Below are positions 46,353 to 57,100 of a stretch of DNA of 64,000 nucleotides, in pieces. Made by a program: the position numbers and the translations under genes. Every line of letters begins with the position of its first letter. Positions within the stretch are counted from its first letter, which is position 1. Location of the stretch: assembly GCA_020465985.1 (NCBI GenBank), contig JAANYP010002618.1, positions 194,970 to 258,969 of the forward strand, given 5' to 3'. Source of the stretch: Centrapalus pauciflorus (Eukaryota > Streptophyta > Magnoliopsida > Asterales > Asteraceae). The notes beneath the pieces are model-generated. The model made no database searches, had not been told where the DNA came from, and saw only the letters and a program-made list of their open reading frames with translations.

Positions 46353-46653
46353 GGTATGCAAACTTTCTGGGGATGTATGGCAACATCAAATACATCTGAA
46401 AATGGAAAGAATAGAAATATCATGTAAAACTGAGAGTCGAAAACATGCAACTCTGTTGTACGTAAGTACAGACCTGTTGTCTCTGTTTAGATTCGGGTTA
46501 GCAGAAATGTCGCTTTGTTGTACGTCAGTACAGACCTGTCACCGCTGTCTGCTAACTTTAAGAATAAACTTTAAGTCGAACTAAGACACCTTGTTGTATG
46601 AAAATACAGACCTGTGTCCGATGTTTGTCTTTTAAAGAAAGTTTGCAAATACC
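46353..46653 (+). ncRNA. Candidate structured RNA (Copia-B2 copy)
   Basis: Same fold as in Copia-B1. Closing arms are at 46353-46368 and 46636-46653. GATGTAT/ATACATC lies at 46372-46396. Hairpins: TTGTAC-GTAA-GTACAG (46456-46471), TTGTAC-GTCA-GTACAG (46518-46533), TTGTAT-GAAA-ATACAG (46594-46609). The outer stem of hairpin 2 is GTTAGCAGA/TCTGCTAAC (46497-46505 with 46548-46556), and that of hairpin 3 is GACAC/GTGTC. Loops 1 and 3 fit GNRA tetraloops. Confidence 0.62.
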
Positions 46654-47350
46654 AACAAGTTAGAATCTTTGTCTGTGTGCCTTGATCATAAAAGTATGTC
46701 TATGTCTGAGTCACGTAAGATAATTTCCTGATAAATAAAAAGGCCAAGGGATATTCCGAAATGTAGAATGTTTAACGGGGTAAAATACCAACAATTGGCT
46801 AAATAAGTGTGTCACGACAAACAATCAAAGGAATCAAAAATTCCTAAGTGTGAAAGTTTAAGTACTGAAAGTTAGTATTAGACATCGCTATCTGATTGAA
46901 CCTCTCTTAGACTATACTCATCAAAAATATGTTGTTTAGTATTTAGCTTAGCTTGAAAATTTTTTATAGCTTAAGTCTAGATTAAATTTTTTAGTCAAAA
47001 TTTTATTTTATTTTATTTTATTTTTACCTTAGTTTATTTTATTTTAATTTTATTTTATTTTAGTTTAGTTTAATTTTTACTTAGGGAAAAGGTCAAAAGT
47101 TACTCAGGGTGCATTCAAAGTTGGATAAAATAAACAATGCGTGAACTATCTTGAGCTTAGGGTAAAAGAATTGGCATAGTTTATCTGGTTACACAATACC
47201 GTAGAAAAAAGTTGGAAAAGTTGAAATTATTTCAAAATTTTCGAAATTTTTCTAAGTGTTGGTGGTTTCGAATCTAAGACAGACTCGAATAAGGAGTAAT
47301 TCGAATCTGTCAGTAGATTCGAATCTATGCTTAGACTCGAGGGTTGGTGG

Positions 47351-47360
47351 TATAAATAGG
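47351..47360 (+). promoter_or_regulatory. TATA box upstream of the Copia-B2 aORF
   Basis: TATAAATAGG, identical to the Copia-B1 site, after five TCGA motifs at 47270-47340. Confidence 0.55.
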
Positions 47361-47518
47361 TTAACAGTAAAGGTCATTAACTCCATCTGTTTTCGAATCT
47401 ATACTATCGAATCTGTCAAGGCGATCTCGAATCTATTTTCTCGAGTCTATCGGATTTCTACTAAACGACATTTTGTCGAGTTTGAAGATTGTGTATTCGA
47501 TTCTACAGATACCTCTAG

Positions 47519-48085
47519 GTATAATCAACCGGATTGTACAAGATTTGTGTAGTTTTATACACAATTTTAGGCTAAAACATCGAATTTTGAAGTTTTGTGG
47601 GTCGAAATAGGGTTTTTGCTAAATTACCAAGTTTGGACCTATAAAAGATCAAATTAAAAGCATAAATCAATGATTAGAACCTAGTTGAACTAATGTATGT
47701 GATTTACTAAGTTCAAAATGGTTAAAATCTTGGGTTTTTGTTGACATATTGGCAGTCGGCATTTCGAGTCTGTTCATTACCTTCGAATCTGTTCATGGGT
47801 TTCTCGAATCTGTCATTAGATTCGAGATGACCATGATCTTCGAATCTGTCCATTAGACTCGAATAGGGACAATTCGAATCTGTCCATAACACTCAATATG
47901 GACACTTCGAATCTGTTATTTTCGAATCTATTGTTTATTTGCACTGTTTAATTTAAATTTTATTAAACTTGTAGAAATTTAATTGTGTTAGATTTTGTAC
48001 TTAAACAAGTACAAAATAAAACAAATTTGAATTTAACCAAGTTTATTGATTTTTAATGAGTCTAACAGTTTTGTTTATTGTGCAG
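47519..48085 (+). other. Candidate 5'-UTR intron of the aORF (Copia-B2)
   Basis: CTCTAG|GTATAA donor at 47519; CTAAC at 48062-48066 as a possible branch site; TTTTGTTTATTGTGCAG acceptor ending 48085; aORF ATG at 48088. Confidence 0.45.
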
Positions 48086-48087
48086 AA

Positions 48088-51000
48088 ATGGCGGTTCGAG
48101 CTTTTGTTCCAAAGCATAATATGGTTCTTAATCCCGACAATAATATCCCTGAGGCGCAGGGATATCGCCAAGTTTTGGATTTCCTAGCTGAATCTAGGAT
48201 TAGCTTTGCTCTATACCATAACATCTCAATTGTTATTTCATATGTGCGGCAGTTTTACGACCATTTACAAGTTGATTGCACTGTCACCCCGACAGTTCTA
48301 AGAACGAGAATCGCTGGACAGCCGTTAGTCTTCTCTGCAGACATGTTGCGTCAGGTTCTGCAGTTGGGATCTCAGGAACAAGAAGATGGGCCTATTGACT
48401 TCCCGTTATGAAAAGGAGGGAATTGCGAACAAGAAGTTGGGATCTCAGGAACAAGAAGATGGGCCTATTGACTTCCCGTTAGTCTTCTGAGGATGGGATA
48501 CAGTTTGGATGTTGCGAAGTCGTCGTATATGAAAAGTGGCCTGATTGGGCAATGGAGATTCTTGGTGCACGTATTCATGGTCTGTTTTGCACCGAAAAAA
48601 GCTGGATTTGATTACATAGTGTCAAAGATCCAATCTGGGGTTATTGCATTGGTGTATAATCGGAAGTTTAGCTTTTCGCAGATGTTCTTCTCGGAGTTCA
48701 TTCATCAGATTGCGGCTCCAGAAAGGGAAAGATTTTTGCTGTACCCTAGATTCATTATGATGCTGATTAGGCATTTCTTGCCAGACTTGCCGCCGTCAAA
48801 TGACTCTCTGAGTGTTAATGTTATGGACAAACGGATTTTCACTGATTGTTCCTCACACCGAGGAAAATTGGTTGTTCCTGTTGCTCGTCCATTGTTCGGA
48901 GCTATTGTGGATAGGGATTTTCAAGCCCCGGAAGATGCCAACTTGGCAGGGGTCGTTGAGTTTCCACAACAACAACAACAGCAACAACGTCAACAACAAC
49001 AACAGCCAAGAGTTCAAAGACGCCGTCAGAGACCAGCAGTGAGTCAAATCCAGGCATCAAGGCCTTCTACAAGCGAGCAGCCCCAAATTCAAGAAGCTGG
49101 GCCATCAAATGTTCAAGAAGCCGGGCCCTCCAATATTCAGAGTGAAACTGAACAGCTTTGCCAGACGCTAAATGAAATTTGGGAGGCAGGGCCTCATGCA
49201 AACGAAGACGTTGCCGCAGCATTAGTGGGTGAGCTGCTTAGTCCACCAGAAGGTGAAGATGATGTTTTTAGAGATGTAGAAGAGTATGAGCCAGAGAGGG
49301 CTGATGGAGGCTTGACATCATCAGAATCAGAATCAGATGATATGGAGGAGCAGGAGGCTGAAGCTCCTGAATCAGTGGCTGCAGATCCCAATATTCACAT
49401 CGGAACCTATGGAGCTAGGTTAGTAGTGAATGAAGCAGCAGGATCGAGGAGGAGAGAAGAAAGGGAATCTTAAGATTCAGACTTTGAAGAAGAGGAAATT
49501 GCTCCACTAGTGACGAGGCAACGGGCCAAACGTCATCGGTCCATGCAAGGGTCTTCTTCGGCATCCACAAGTCAGCCAGAAGTTCCCCAATCCCAACCTC
49601 AAGCCACCGCTCCACCATCACCGCCACCTCAGCATCATGAGCCATACATTCCACCACCATTCATCCCGTCTCCCATTCAGTCCATTCCATCTACCTCAGC
49701 CGCTTATACTCAAAATCAAAGGTTCATGCAACTCAAGGGACGTGTTGACTTTCAGCATGTTCAAATCCTAACCCTCACAAAGGCTGTAGGCGAGCTCCAG
49801 GAGCATAATGCAAATCTTGATAGAGATAATGCCGAGCTGAAGAAAATTGTGGAAGATGTAAGGGACGAAAACACAGAGTTAAAATCTTTTATTGCTGATC
49901 AGTCTTCAGAGATCCGATCAATGAGGTCCCTCCTTGAGCAACTCATGAAAAATCTACAAACTCAGGGGGAGACAAGTTGTAAGGATCAGGAGGTGCAGCG
50001 AAGAGATAATGATGATGAAGGCAATGATCCCGGTGCAAATAAAGAAAATGAGTCTGTAGATTTTCCTGCAGCTCAAGTTACACAAGTTCAGGGGGAGCCT
50101 AGTCAAGATGAAGGAGAAATGGGAGAAGCTAGTTCATCAAAACAGCCTACAGACTTTGAAATCAGTGAGATGATTGAAGCGCTTATGGATCTCGATGATG
50201 ATCCTCTGGATGTAGGTTTTGATAATGAAGATGAAGAGCTGGAAGAAGGCGAGTTTGTGCCAGAAGAGATAGTGGATTGGCAGTCAGATGATGAGGTAGT
50301 CGCTGATGAGGATGATGAAGCTGATGAGATAGTTGTGCAGCAAAATCCTATTACCGATACCTACATGATTGATGGAAATAGAATTGTCAATGTAGATATA
50401 GTAAATGCTGCATTGAATCCTCAGCCATCGACAGAAGAACCTGCAAGAGAGCTAACTAATGAAGAAAAAAGAAAGCTATGGTTCAGGGCTGAAGAGAAGG
50501 AGTTAGCGATTAAGAGGACAATGAGAGTGTCGGGTACTGGGAAGCTGTCTGAGCGAATTTTAAGTTGGTTCTTTGACAGAGATCTGCAACTTTTTGTAAT
50601 TAAAAGAAAAGACGGGCTTCAGTACATGAGGCGAACATTAAAAGTGTTCAACTCCCTGCCAAAGATCGAAATCACTGCGCTAGCATGGAAAGATTTGATA
50701 AACATTGGCGATGATCCCTACGCGAGCGTAATTGAAAGAATCATAAGAAAGGAGGGGAGATCAAGGAAATTCGAGCGTTTGAATCCAAGGGTCGGGAGAA
50801 GTGTAGAGGATCAGTCACGTATAGATCCTCTAACTGGACGACCGTGGATGAGGATTCATTACAAACCAGCTAAATGTCTGAGGAAAGTGCCTCTAAAGCG
50901 AATGCCACAGAATGTTTTGCAGAATTTACATTGGTGGTACGCCGACACTGAGACCGGGGAAGCAGTCATGGAGGATTTTAAAGAAAAAGTCATTCTTAGA

Positions 51001-51171
51001 GTCTACGACCCGCTTCACCTGGTAAACCTCTCCAAAGAAGATCTTCAGATTTTGTATAATTGTAAGATCTCCAGTGACACACATATGGACGGTGAAGCAA
51101 GTAAGTATGAAAATGTAGTCAAAGTATGTGTCGAGAAAGGTTTGTATGCTGGTAGTATTTTGAATCAATAA
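48088..51171 (+). pseudogene. Copia-B2 aORF, unknown function
   Basis: ATG 48088 (MAVRAFVPKHNMV). The N-terminal domain runs to about 48900 with VRQFYDHLQVDCTVTPTV and RFLLYPRFIMMLIRHFLP, interrupted by a 47-bp duplication (48362-48408 and 48435-48481) that introduces a stop. Then come a glutamine-rich run (48967-49010), an acidic region, an in-frame TAA at 49471-49473, a P/Q-rich linker, a likely coiled coil (49710-49960), a second acidic region and a C-terminal domain (50440-51160; WFFDRDLQLFVIKRKDGLQY, RVYDPLHLVNLSKEDL). Roughly 1000 codons if whole. The acidic and coiled-coil composition resembles a structural or adaptor protein more than an enzyme, but this is inference. Confidence 0.82.
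48362..48481 (+). repeat. 47-bp direct duplication in the Copia-B2 aORF
   Basis: AGTTGGGATCTCAGG...CCCGTTA occurs at 48362-48408 and again at 48435-48481, separated by 26 bp containing a stop. Copia-B1 has a single copy. It disrupts the aORF N-terminal domain. Confidence 0.95.
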
Positions 51172-51231
51172 ATAAACAAAGTTCTTAAAACAATTGTGTG
51201 ATTTATTAGAAGCTATCGTCAAGGGGGAGTC
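51172..51231 (+). other. Copia-B2 3' UTR and polypurine tract
   Basis: Ends GCTATCGTCAAGGGGGAGTC immediately before the LTR; polypurine core 51221-51229. GCTATCGTCA (51212-51221) pairs perfectly with TGACGATAGC (51249-51258) in the LTR. Confidence 0.9.
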
Positions 51232-51873
51232 TGTTGGTACATCCTGTGTGACGATAGCAGTCTAATTGATATTGCATTGTGTTTTTGACGAGTGTTTGCA
51301 TATATATGTTTATATGTGTTTGTCTGTTGTTGATTGTGTGTTTGAACTTGATGTAACATATTACAAGAAGTTCAAACATAAAGGTCAAAGATTAACTCAA
51401 ACATAAGTAAAACATAAGTTTCATCACTTAAGTGTTTAAGTAATTTGGCTAGATTCGAATTACACAAAGGTAGACATTTGAATCTGTGATAGATTCGAAT
51501 GTAGCCTTAGATTCGAATGAAGGCTAGATTCGAGAGTGTCCTTGTGGACAGACTCGAATGGGCCTTGGGCCAGATTCGAGTTTGGCCCACATCAGACTCG
51601 AATCAAGGTCTATAATTAGGGATAGACTCGAGTCATTAGCAGACTTTTAGCAGAATTCGTGAGGAATTAAGCTTAAGGCGATCTCGAGTTTATCAGCTAG
51701 GTGAGTGCCGTTTCGGAGAGAATTAGTTCGTAGGATCGTTCGTGTGTCGTTCGTTCAGCGTCTAATAGTCTCCGTGTTTCGTGGTTGAGAGTTGTCCGTC
51801 TAACCGTCAACGAGGATTCCGCACTCATTCACGGATCCGCGTCTAGATAGATCTTGCAGTGGTAGACCTTACA
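51232..51873 (+). repeat. Copia-B2 3' LTR (642 bp)
   Basis: Identical in length to the 5' LTR and 639/642 identical by direct comparison. Ends GACCTTACA followed by the GCATA duplication. Confidence 0.97.
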
Positions 51874-51878
51874 GCATA
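51874..51878 (+). other. Target-site duplication of Copia-B2, right copy
   Basis: GCATA, matching 38555-38559. Confidence 0.93.
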
Positions 51879-52787
51879 CATGGATTATAAATCTAAGTGG
51901 TCATGATCTAACTATTACAACATCATTATTTTTTATAACGTCACCAGAACCCCATCCCAAAGCTACATTATCTTCTATTTACCAAATAGCTTCTATGGAT
52001 CACCGGAAGATTTGAAAGATAGCCTGAGTAGAAGGCCCAGCAACATCTTTACCTTTTCCTGAAAACATGTAAATTCAATGGTAAGCTATAAGCTTAATGA
52101 GATGACAGATTACACATTCAACAAATATTTCTTTACAAAGCAAATGTGAATGCGGGCAATGTCTGCACCTTCGTACGGAGGGCACGGATGACAAGTTTTC
52201 ATCATGTTGGGAAGCATGGATTTCTGAGACATAAGTCTCTATGGCATTTCAATCATCAATCGGGAATGTACAACCTGGCTAGAATGAGTATATGGGATGA
52301 TCAGTCCCCGACAGTGGTCTACTATCAACCTCAGCCCAGGTCACATTGGATTATGAGTTTTGTCATCATGCCAAAGCATGTACTAAATGATGCACTTTAC
52401 ATTAACGTAGGCTACATGTTTATAACATGTCAAGTACGAGAGTGCATCAATAACAATAAATCATATAAGTGTGTCAACTGATATGTTATGAGCAACAAGA
52501 ACATGGCAATAGATATGAATGCAAAGACAATAAATTCTTGGATAATAATCTATCACTCACCGTTGTTTTTCATAGCAAGGATGCCCTGGAAGAATACCAC
52601 AAGGTCTTACACAATGAGATATGATTTTAATCTTATTGAAAAAGGCTTTTACCGCATTTATTCATCAATGTGTGTTTGTCAACACCATAGAGATCCTGTT
52701 ATGTCAATGTATAGATGAATATTAAAATCAATATTGGTACATTTCATAAGTTTTCATAGAACTTAACTTTGAATTTCTTAGAGTGAC

Positions 52788-53085
52788 CCGAAGTTCGAAC
52801 CTAATCCAAAGTTCGGATAGATCCAGAGTTCGGATGCCATGGATCCATCATTAATTCCTCAACGTTATACTTTTCTTGACCAATCATCCGAAATTCGGGT
52901 GCCGTATGAACCGAAGTTCATCTGGAACCGAACTTCGGATGACCTAAGATCCGAGATTCGTTTCATGACTTAGCATGTTTCCCATCAAAAATATCAACAA
53001 AATTTCTTAGACTCGAACTTCGGATATGACCGAAGTTCGTGTGGTTTGGTCATCAGACCCGAAATTCGTACTGACCTGAACTTCC
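52788..53085. repeat. Cluster of CCGAAnTTCGG-like motifs in the Gypsy-2 LTR
   Basis: About eleven variants in 300 bp, at 52788, 52807, 52824, 52886, 52911, 52928, 52951, 53012, 53030, 53058 and 53075. The best is ACCGAACTTCGGAT at 52927. Spacing is irregular and the core is near-palindromic. Confidence 0.8.
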
Positions 53086-53851
53086 ATATGAAATTCATAC
53101 GTAATAGTTTCTTTCATTTTCCAGATTTCATTCGATCACTTTGTACGAATCCTATGATTGAAGTCTATCGGTACAAAGTTCAATATACACCCTTTTTAAC
53201 ATTTATTAACACCAAGCTAACCTTTTTATGTACCAAAATCAAATTATTTAAGCCCTATTTTAACTGCTCGTCCAACACATACACCAAAACACATAGTAAA
53301 AATTGAAATCATACTTAGGAGTTGAATTAGGAGCTGAAATTTGGTACATAAGTTACCAAATACTCGATTTAAACATTCCAACAATTAGATTAACATGCAT
53401 TAACAATTCCATTAAAGAATCTATGATTCAGTGTACATGAAAACCAAACACAAAACCCATATATTCGTAAATTTAAGAGATTCTTACCTCAATTTGATAG
53501 TTGCAGTGGTTATAGTTCCTTCCTAGCAACTGAAATCCAGATTTTCAGCACTTGCTTCCAACGATTTAGTGTTCCTGATTTGAAGTGGTTGAGAGAAACT
53601 GTGAGTTAGAGAGAGAATGAGCAACAGTAACTTCTTTACCAAGAATACGTGTGAACGGTCACACACATTCTCACACCACTTTTTATTAACTAAATTTAGC
53701 CTTAATTGCAAAACACCCCTTTCACTTTACATTTTCTCATTACAATCTTTTATTCCGTACTTATTTCCATTCGATGATTAGCTTTCAAGTATCCATACCT
53801 TGGATTTTATTTTAAACAACCATGACAGTTCCTCGTTATTATTGTCGCTAA

Positions 53852-53980
53852 AAAACAACAATGATGATTTCTCATCATCATTTATCCTATTTAACATCGT
53901 TTGATGTTCATCTTTAACAATGATGATTCTTTATTGTCATTATTGCTCAAAAAACAACAATGATGATTTCTCATCATTAT
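53852..53980. repeat. Repeated hairpin-forming units in the Gypsy-2 LTR
   Basis: AACAACAATGATGATTTCTC plus ATCAT occurs at about 53854 and 53955, with a partial copy at 53918. ATGATGA-TTTC-TCATCAT can fold on itself. Confidence 0.7.
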
Positions 53981-54120
53981 TTAAACTCATGAAGCGGAAT
54001 TTACTTAATCGAAATATTAATTCATCGATACATAAATTGGGCCTTAATTGCTTATATATATAGTTCAAATCAGTGATGTTACAGTGTGGGTTCCACCACG
54101 CTTATACTTCGTTCGCGAAG

Positions 54121-57100
54121 TCATGCTGTGCTAAACAAACTTGGGTATTTGGTCCTCATACCTTCTTTAGATTCCCAAGTATGGTTAGCTCCCCTCTGAT
54201 GCTTCCACTTCACCAGCACCATTTTGATTTTCTTGTTCCTGCGCTTCTTGATTTTGGTCTCCAATATGCACTCTGGTTCATCAACAAATTTTAGGCGTTC
54301 GTCAATTAGTATCTCCGAATGATCAGTCCAGGTTCCGTCTTGGGCACCAAACCCTTCCTTAAGTAACCCATATGAAAGATGGGGTGAACTCTTGATAACT
54401 CTTCAGGCAAATCTAAATGATAGGACTGATTCCCAACTTTCTCAATTATGCAAAAGGGCCCGACAAATCGAGGAGATAGCTTCTCTCGCTTCACAAATCT
54501 GGTGACTCCTTTCATCTGGGACACCTTCAAGTACACCTGATCGTCCTTTTCGAACTCAATGGTTTTGTGATGACGATCATGATAGTTCTTTTGTCGATCG
54601 TATGTCGTTTTCATATATTGTCTGATTAGCTGAATCTTTTCGTTGGTTTCTTATAATAAAGCGGGTTCAACAATAGAGGTTTCCCCTGTTTCCCTCCAAC
54701 AAGTTGGACTCCTACACTTTCTTCCATACAAGAATCAAACGACGCATCTTGATTGTAGAATAGTAATTGTTGTTATAGGAGAACTCAGTTAAAGGTAGAT
54801 GATCGTCCCAGTTACCTCCCAGATCCATGATACAAGCCCTTAATATATCTTCTAAAGTCAAAATCATTCTTTCACTTTATCTATCATATTGTGGTCTATA
54901 AGTAGTATTCATAGCAATACGAGTACCAAGACCATTTTCTAATGCAGCCCAAAAGTTAGATGTAAATATACTATCTCTGTCAGAAACGATAGATTTGGGC
55001 ACTCCATATCTTGTGACGATTTCGTTCATGTAGATTTGTGTCAAACGCTCTAAGGAGTAAGTCTCTTTGATGGGTATGAAGTGTGCAGATTTGGTTAGGC
55101 GGTCAACAATGACCCAGATGGAATACTGTTGACGATGAGTCTTGGGTAGCTTTGTGATGAAATCCATAGTAATATGGTCCCACTTCCATTCTTGAATAGG
55201 AAGCGATTGCATACTACCATAGGGTTGTTGATGCTCGGCCTTGACTAATCTGCAAGTTCTGCACATTTCCACATATAGCCCAACGTCTCTTTTCAACCCC
55301 GGCCACCAGAAATCAGCCCTCAGATCATTATACATTTTCGTATTTTCAGGGTAAATTGAGAACTTTGATTGATGGGCGTCTTCTAGAATCACTTCGCGCA
55401 TACCTCCAAACTTAGGAACCCATATTCTGTCGTACACACCTTTCAGTACAGTGCCATCATCTTGCAGCCCTTCTTTCAATGCTTGAAGTTGAGCAGCCCT
55501 TACATCGTCAATTATAGTTGAAGTCAGCATCGTAAAAGTGAAGGCATAGAAATAAGCCTTACAGTAGGATTTTCTACTCAGAGTGTCAGCAACCACATTG
55601 GTTTTTCCCGGATGGTACAAGATTTCACAGTCGTAATCCTTTATCAGCTCCATAAATCTATATTGCCTCATATTCAAAATGCTTCTGACTGAATATATAC
55701 TTCAGGCTTTTATGGTTTATGTATAATTGTTCCATACAGATAATGCCTTCATAGTTTCAGAGCAAATGTCACAGCGGTTAACTCCATGTCGTGGGTTGAG
55801 TAGTCTTTCTCATGTGGTTTGAGTTGTCTAGAAGCATATGATATGACATTTCCTCGTTGCATCAACACTGCTCCCAATCCCATGCCTGATGCATTATTGT
55901 AGACTACAAAGTCTTCGTTTCCTTCAGGCAGGGCCAAAACTGGTGCTTCGCTTAGAAGTTTCTTCAAAGTTTCAAAATCCAAGTGTTGTTCTTCTTCCCA
56001 GTTGAAAGTCACGTTCTTACGAGTAAGCTTGATAAGCGGAATTGCGATCTTGGAGAAGTCCTTGATGAATCGGTGGTAGTAACCAGCCAATCCCAAGAAA
56101 CTACGAATTTCTGAGGCATTATGTGGAGACTCCCAATTCTGGATAGCCTCAATCTTTCCTGGATCAACAAAAATACCAGCACCGGATATCGGAGTTCATG
56201 TGCCCTAAGAATTGGATCTTAAATGAAACGATAAGGATTAAAGTCAACAAGAGTTTACAATTGATTTTAAGAATCAATGAATGATTTCGTATCGAATGTT
56301 GAGACGTACCTGCCTGAACCAGAATTCACATTTTGAGAATTTGGCATAAAGTCGCTCTTTTCGCAACAACTCTAGCAATTCTCTAAAATGTGTTGAATTT
56401 TCTTCCTTTGTCTTCGAGTAAATAAGAATATCATCGATGAAAACGATGACAGACTTGTCAAGCATCGGCCGACAAACTCTATTCATGACATCCGTGAAAG
56501 CAGTCGGCGCGTTAGTAAGACCAAACGGCATTACCAGAAACTCGTAATGTCCATAGTGAGTTCTGAAAGCTGTTTTAGGAATATCATCATTATGAACTTT
56601 AAGTTGATGATACCCCGATCGAAGATCAATCTTCGAGAAATAACTGACGCCTTGCAACTGGTCGAAGAGATATCAATCCGGGGCAGTGGATATTTGTTCT
56701 TGATGGTCACCTTGTTGAGCTCGCGATAATCAATGCACATGCGCAAGGTACCATACTTCTTCTTAACGAATAGAACAGGAGTGCCCCAAGGAAAAGAACT
56801 TGGGCGTATGAAACCTTTATCGAGCAATTCCTGCAATTGTTTCATCATTTCCTGCATTTCTGTTGGAGCTAAGCGATAGGAAGCTTTCGCTATGGGAGCA
56901 GCTCCAGGAATAAGATCGATGCGGAATTCCACCTAACGGTCTGGTGGCAATCCCGAGATATCTTCCGAAAAGACATCTGGAAATTCGGATACGATAGGAA
57001 CGGTAGAAAGAGTTTTGTCATCGGCCTTTGCATCAATAGCGTAGGCCAGATAGGCAAAACAACCCTTAGCAACGTGCTTTCGGGCTTTAGCAATGGAAAT

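Larger units (their letters stand above)
45872..48087 (+). other. Conserved 2.2-kb spacer between pol and aORF (Copia-B2)
   Basis: No coding frame of note, yet colinear with the Copia-B1 spacer. It contains a purine-rich A tract (46020-46085), a multi-hairpin region (46353-46653), T-rich low complexity (46995-47085) and a dense TCGA-motif cluster with a TATA box (47265-47940). Confidence 0.8.
38560..51873 (+). mobile_element. Copia-B2: complete 13.3-kb SIRE-like Copia element, young insertion
   Basis: Two 642-bp LTRs with only three differences, a primer site, polypurine tract and perfect 5-bp target duplication (GCATA). Order: LTR, primer site, leader, gag, pol (protease, integrase, RT, RNase H), 2.2-kb spacer, aORF, LTR. 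Structurally whole, but gag, pol and aORF each carry frame-breaking changes. It inserted into the long LTR region of Gypsy-2. Confidence 0.96.
51879..54083 (-). repeat. Gypsy-2 3' LTR (at least 2.2 kb)
   Basis: Minus-strand start TGTAACATCACTG at 54083, next to GGTGGAACCCACAC after pol, as in Gypsy-3. U5-like pattern (AAGCTTATAGCTTACC ... TTTTCAGGAAAAGG) around 52110-52055. The LTR continues past the Copia-B2 insertion into 37744-38559, but its end was not found. No real genes: small frames within it are unsupported. Confidence 0.7.

Noticed and set aside
47265..47940. Possible CRISPR-like or tandem satellite array
   Set aside because: The repeated unit is only 8-12 bp, spacing is irregular and the context is a plant retrotransposon.
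48088..51171. Envelope glycoprotein for the aORF
   Set aside because: No clear signal peptide, membrane helix, cysteine pattern or fusion peptide. Position alone does not support the call.
52146..53306. Several 60-110-codon open frames
   Set aside because: They lie in the noncoding Gypsy-2 LTR, have no recognisable domains and are not shared with related LTRs.
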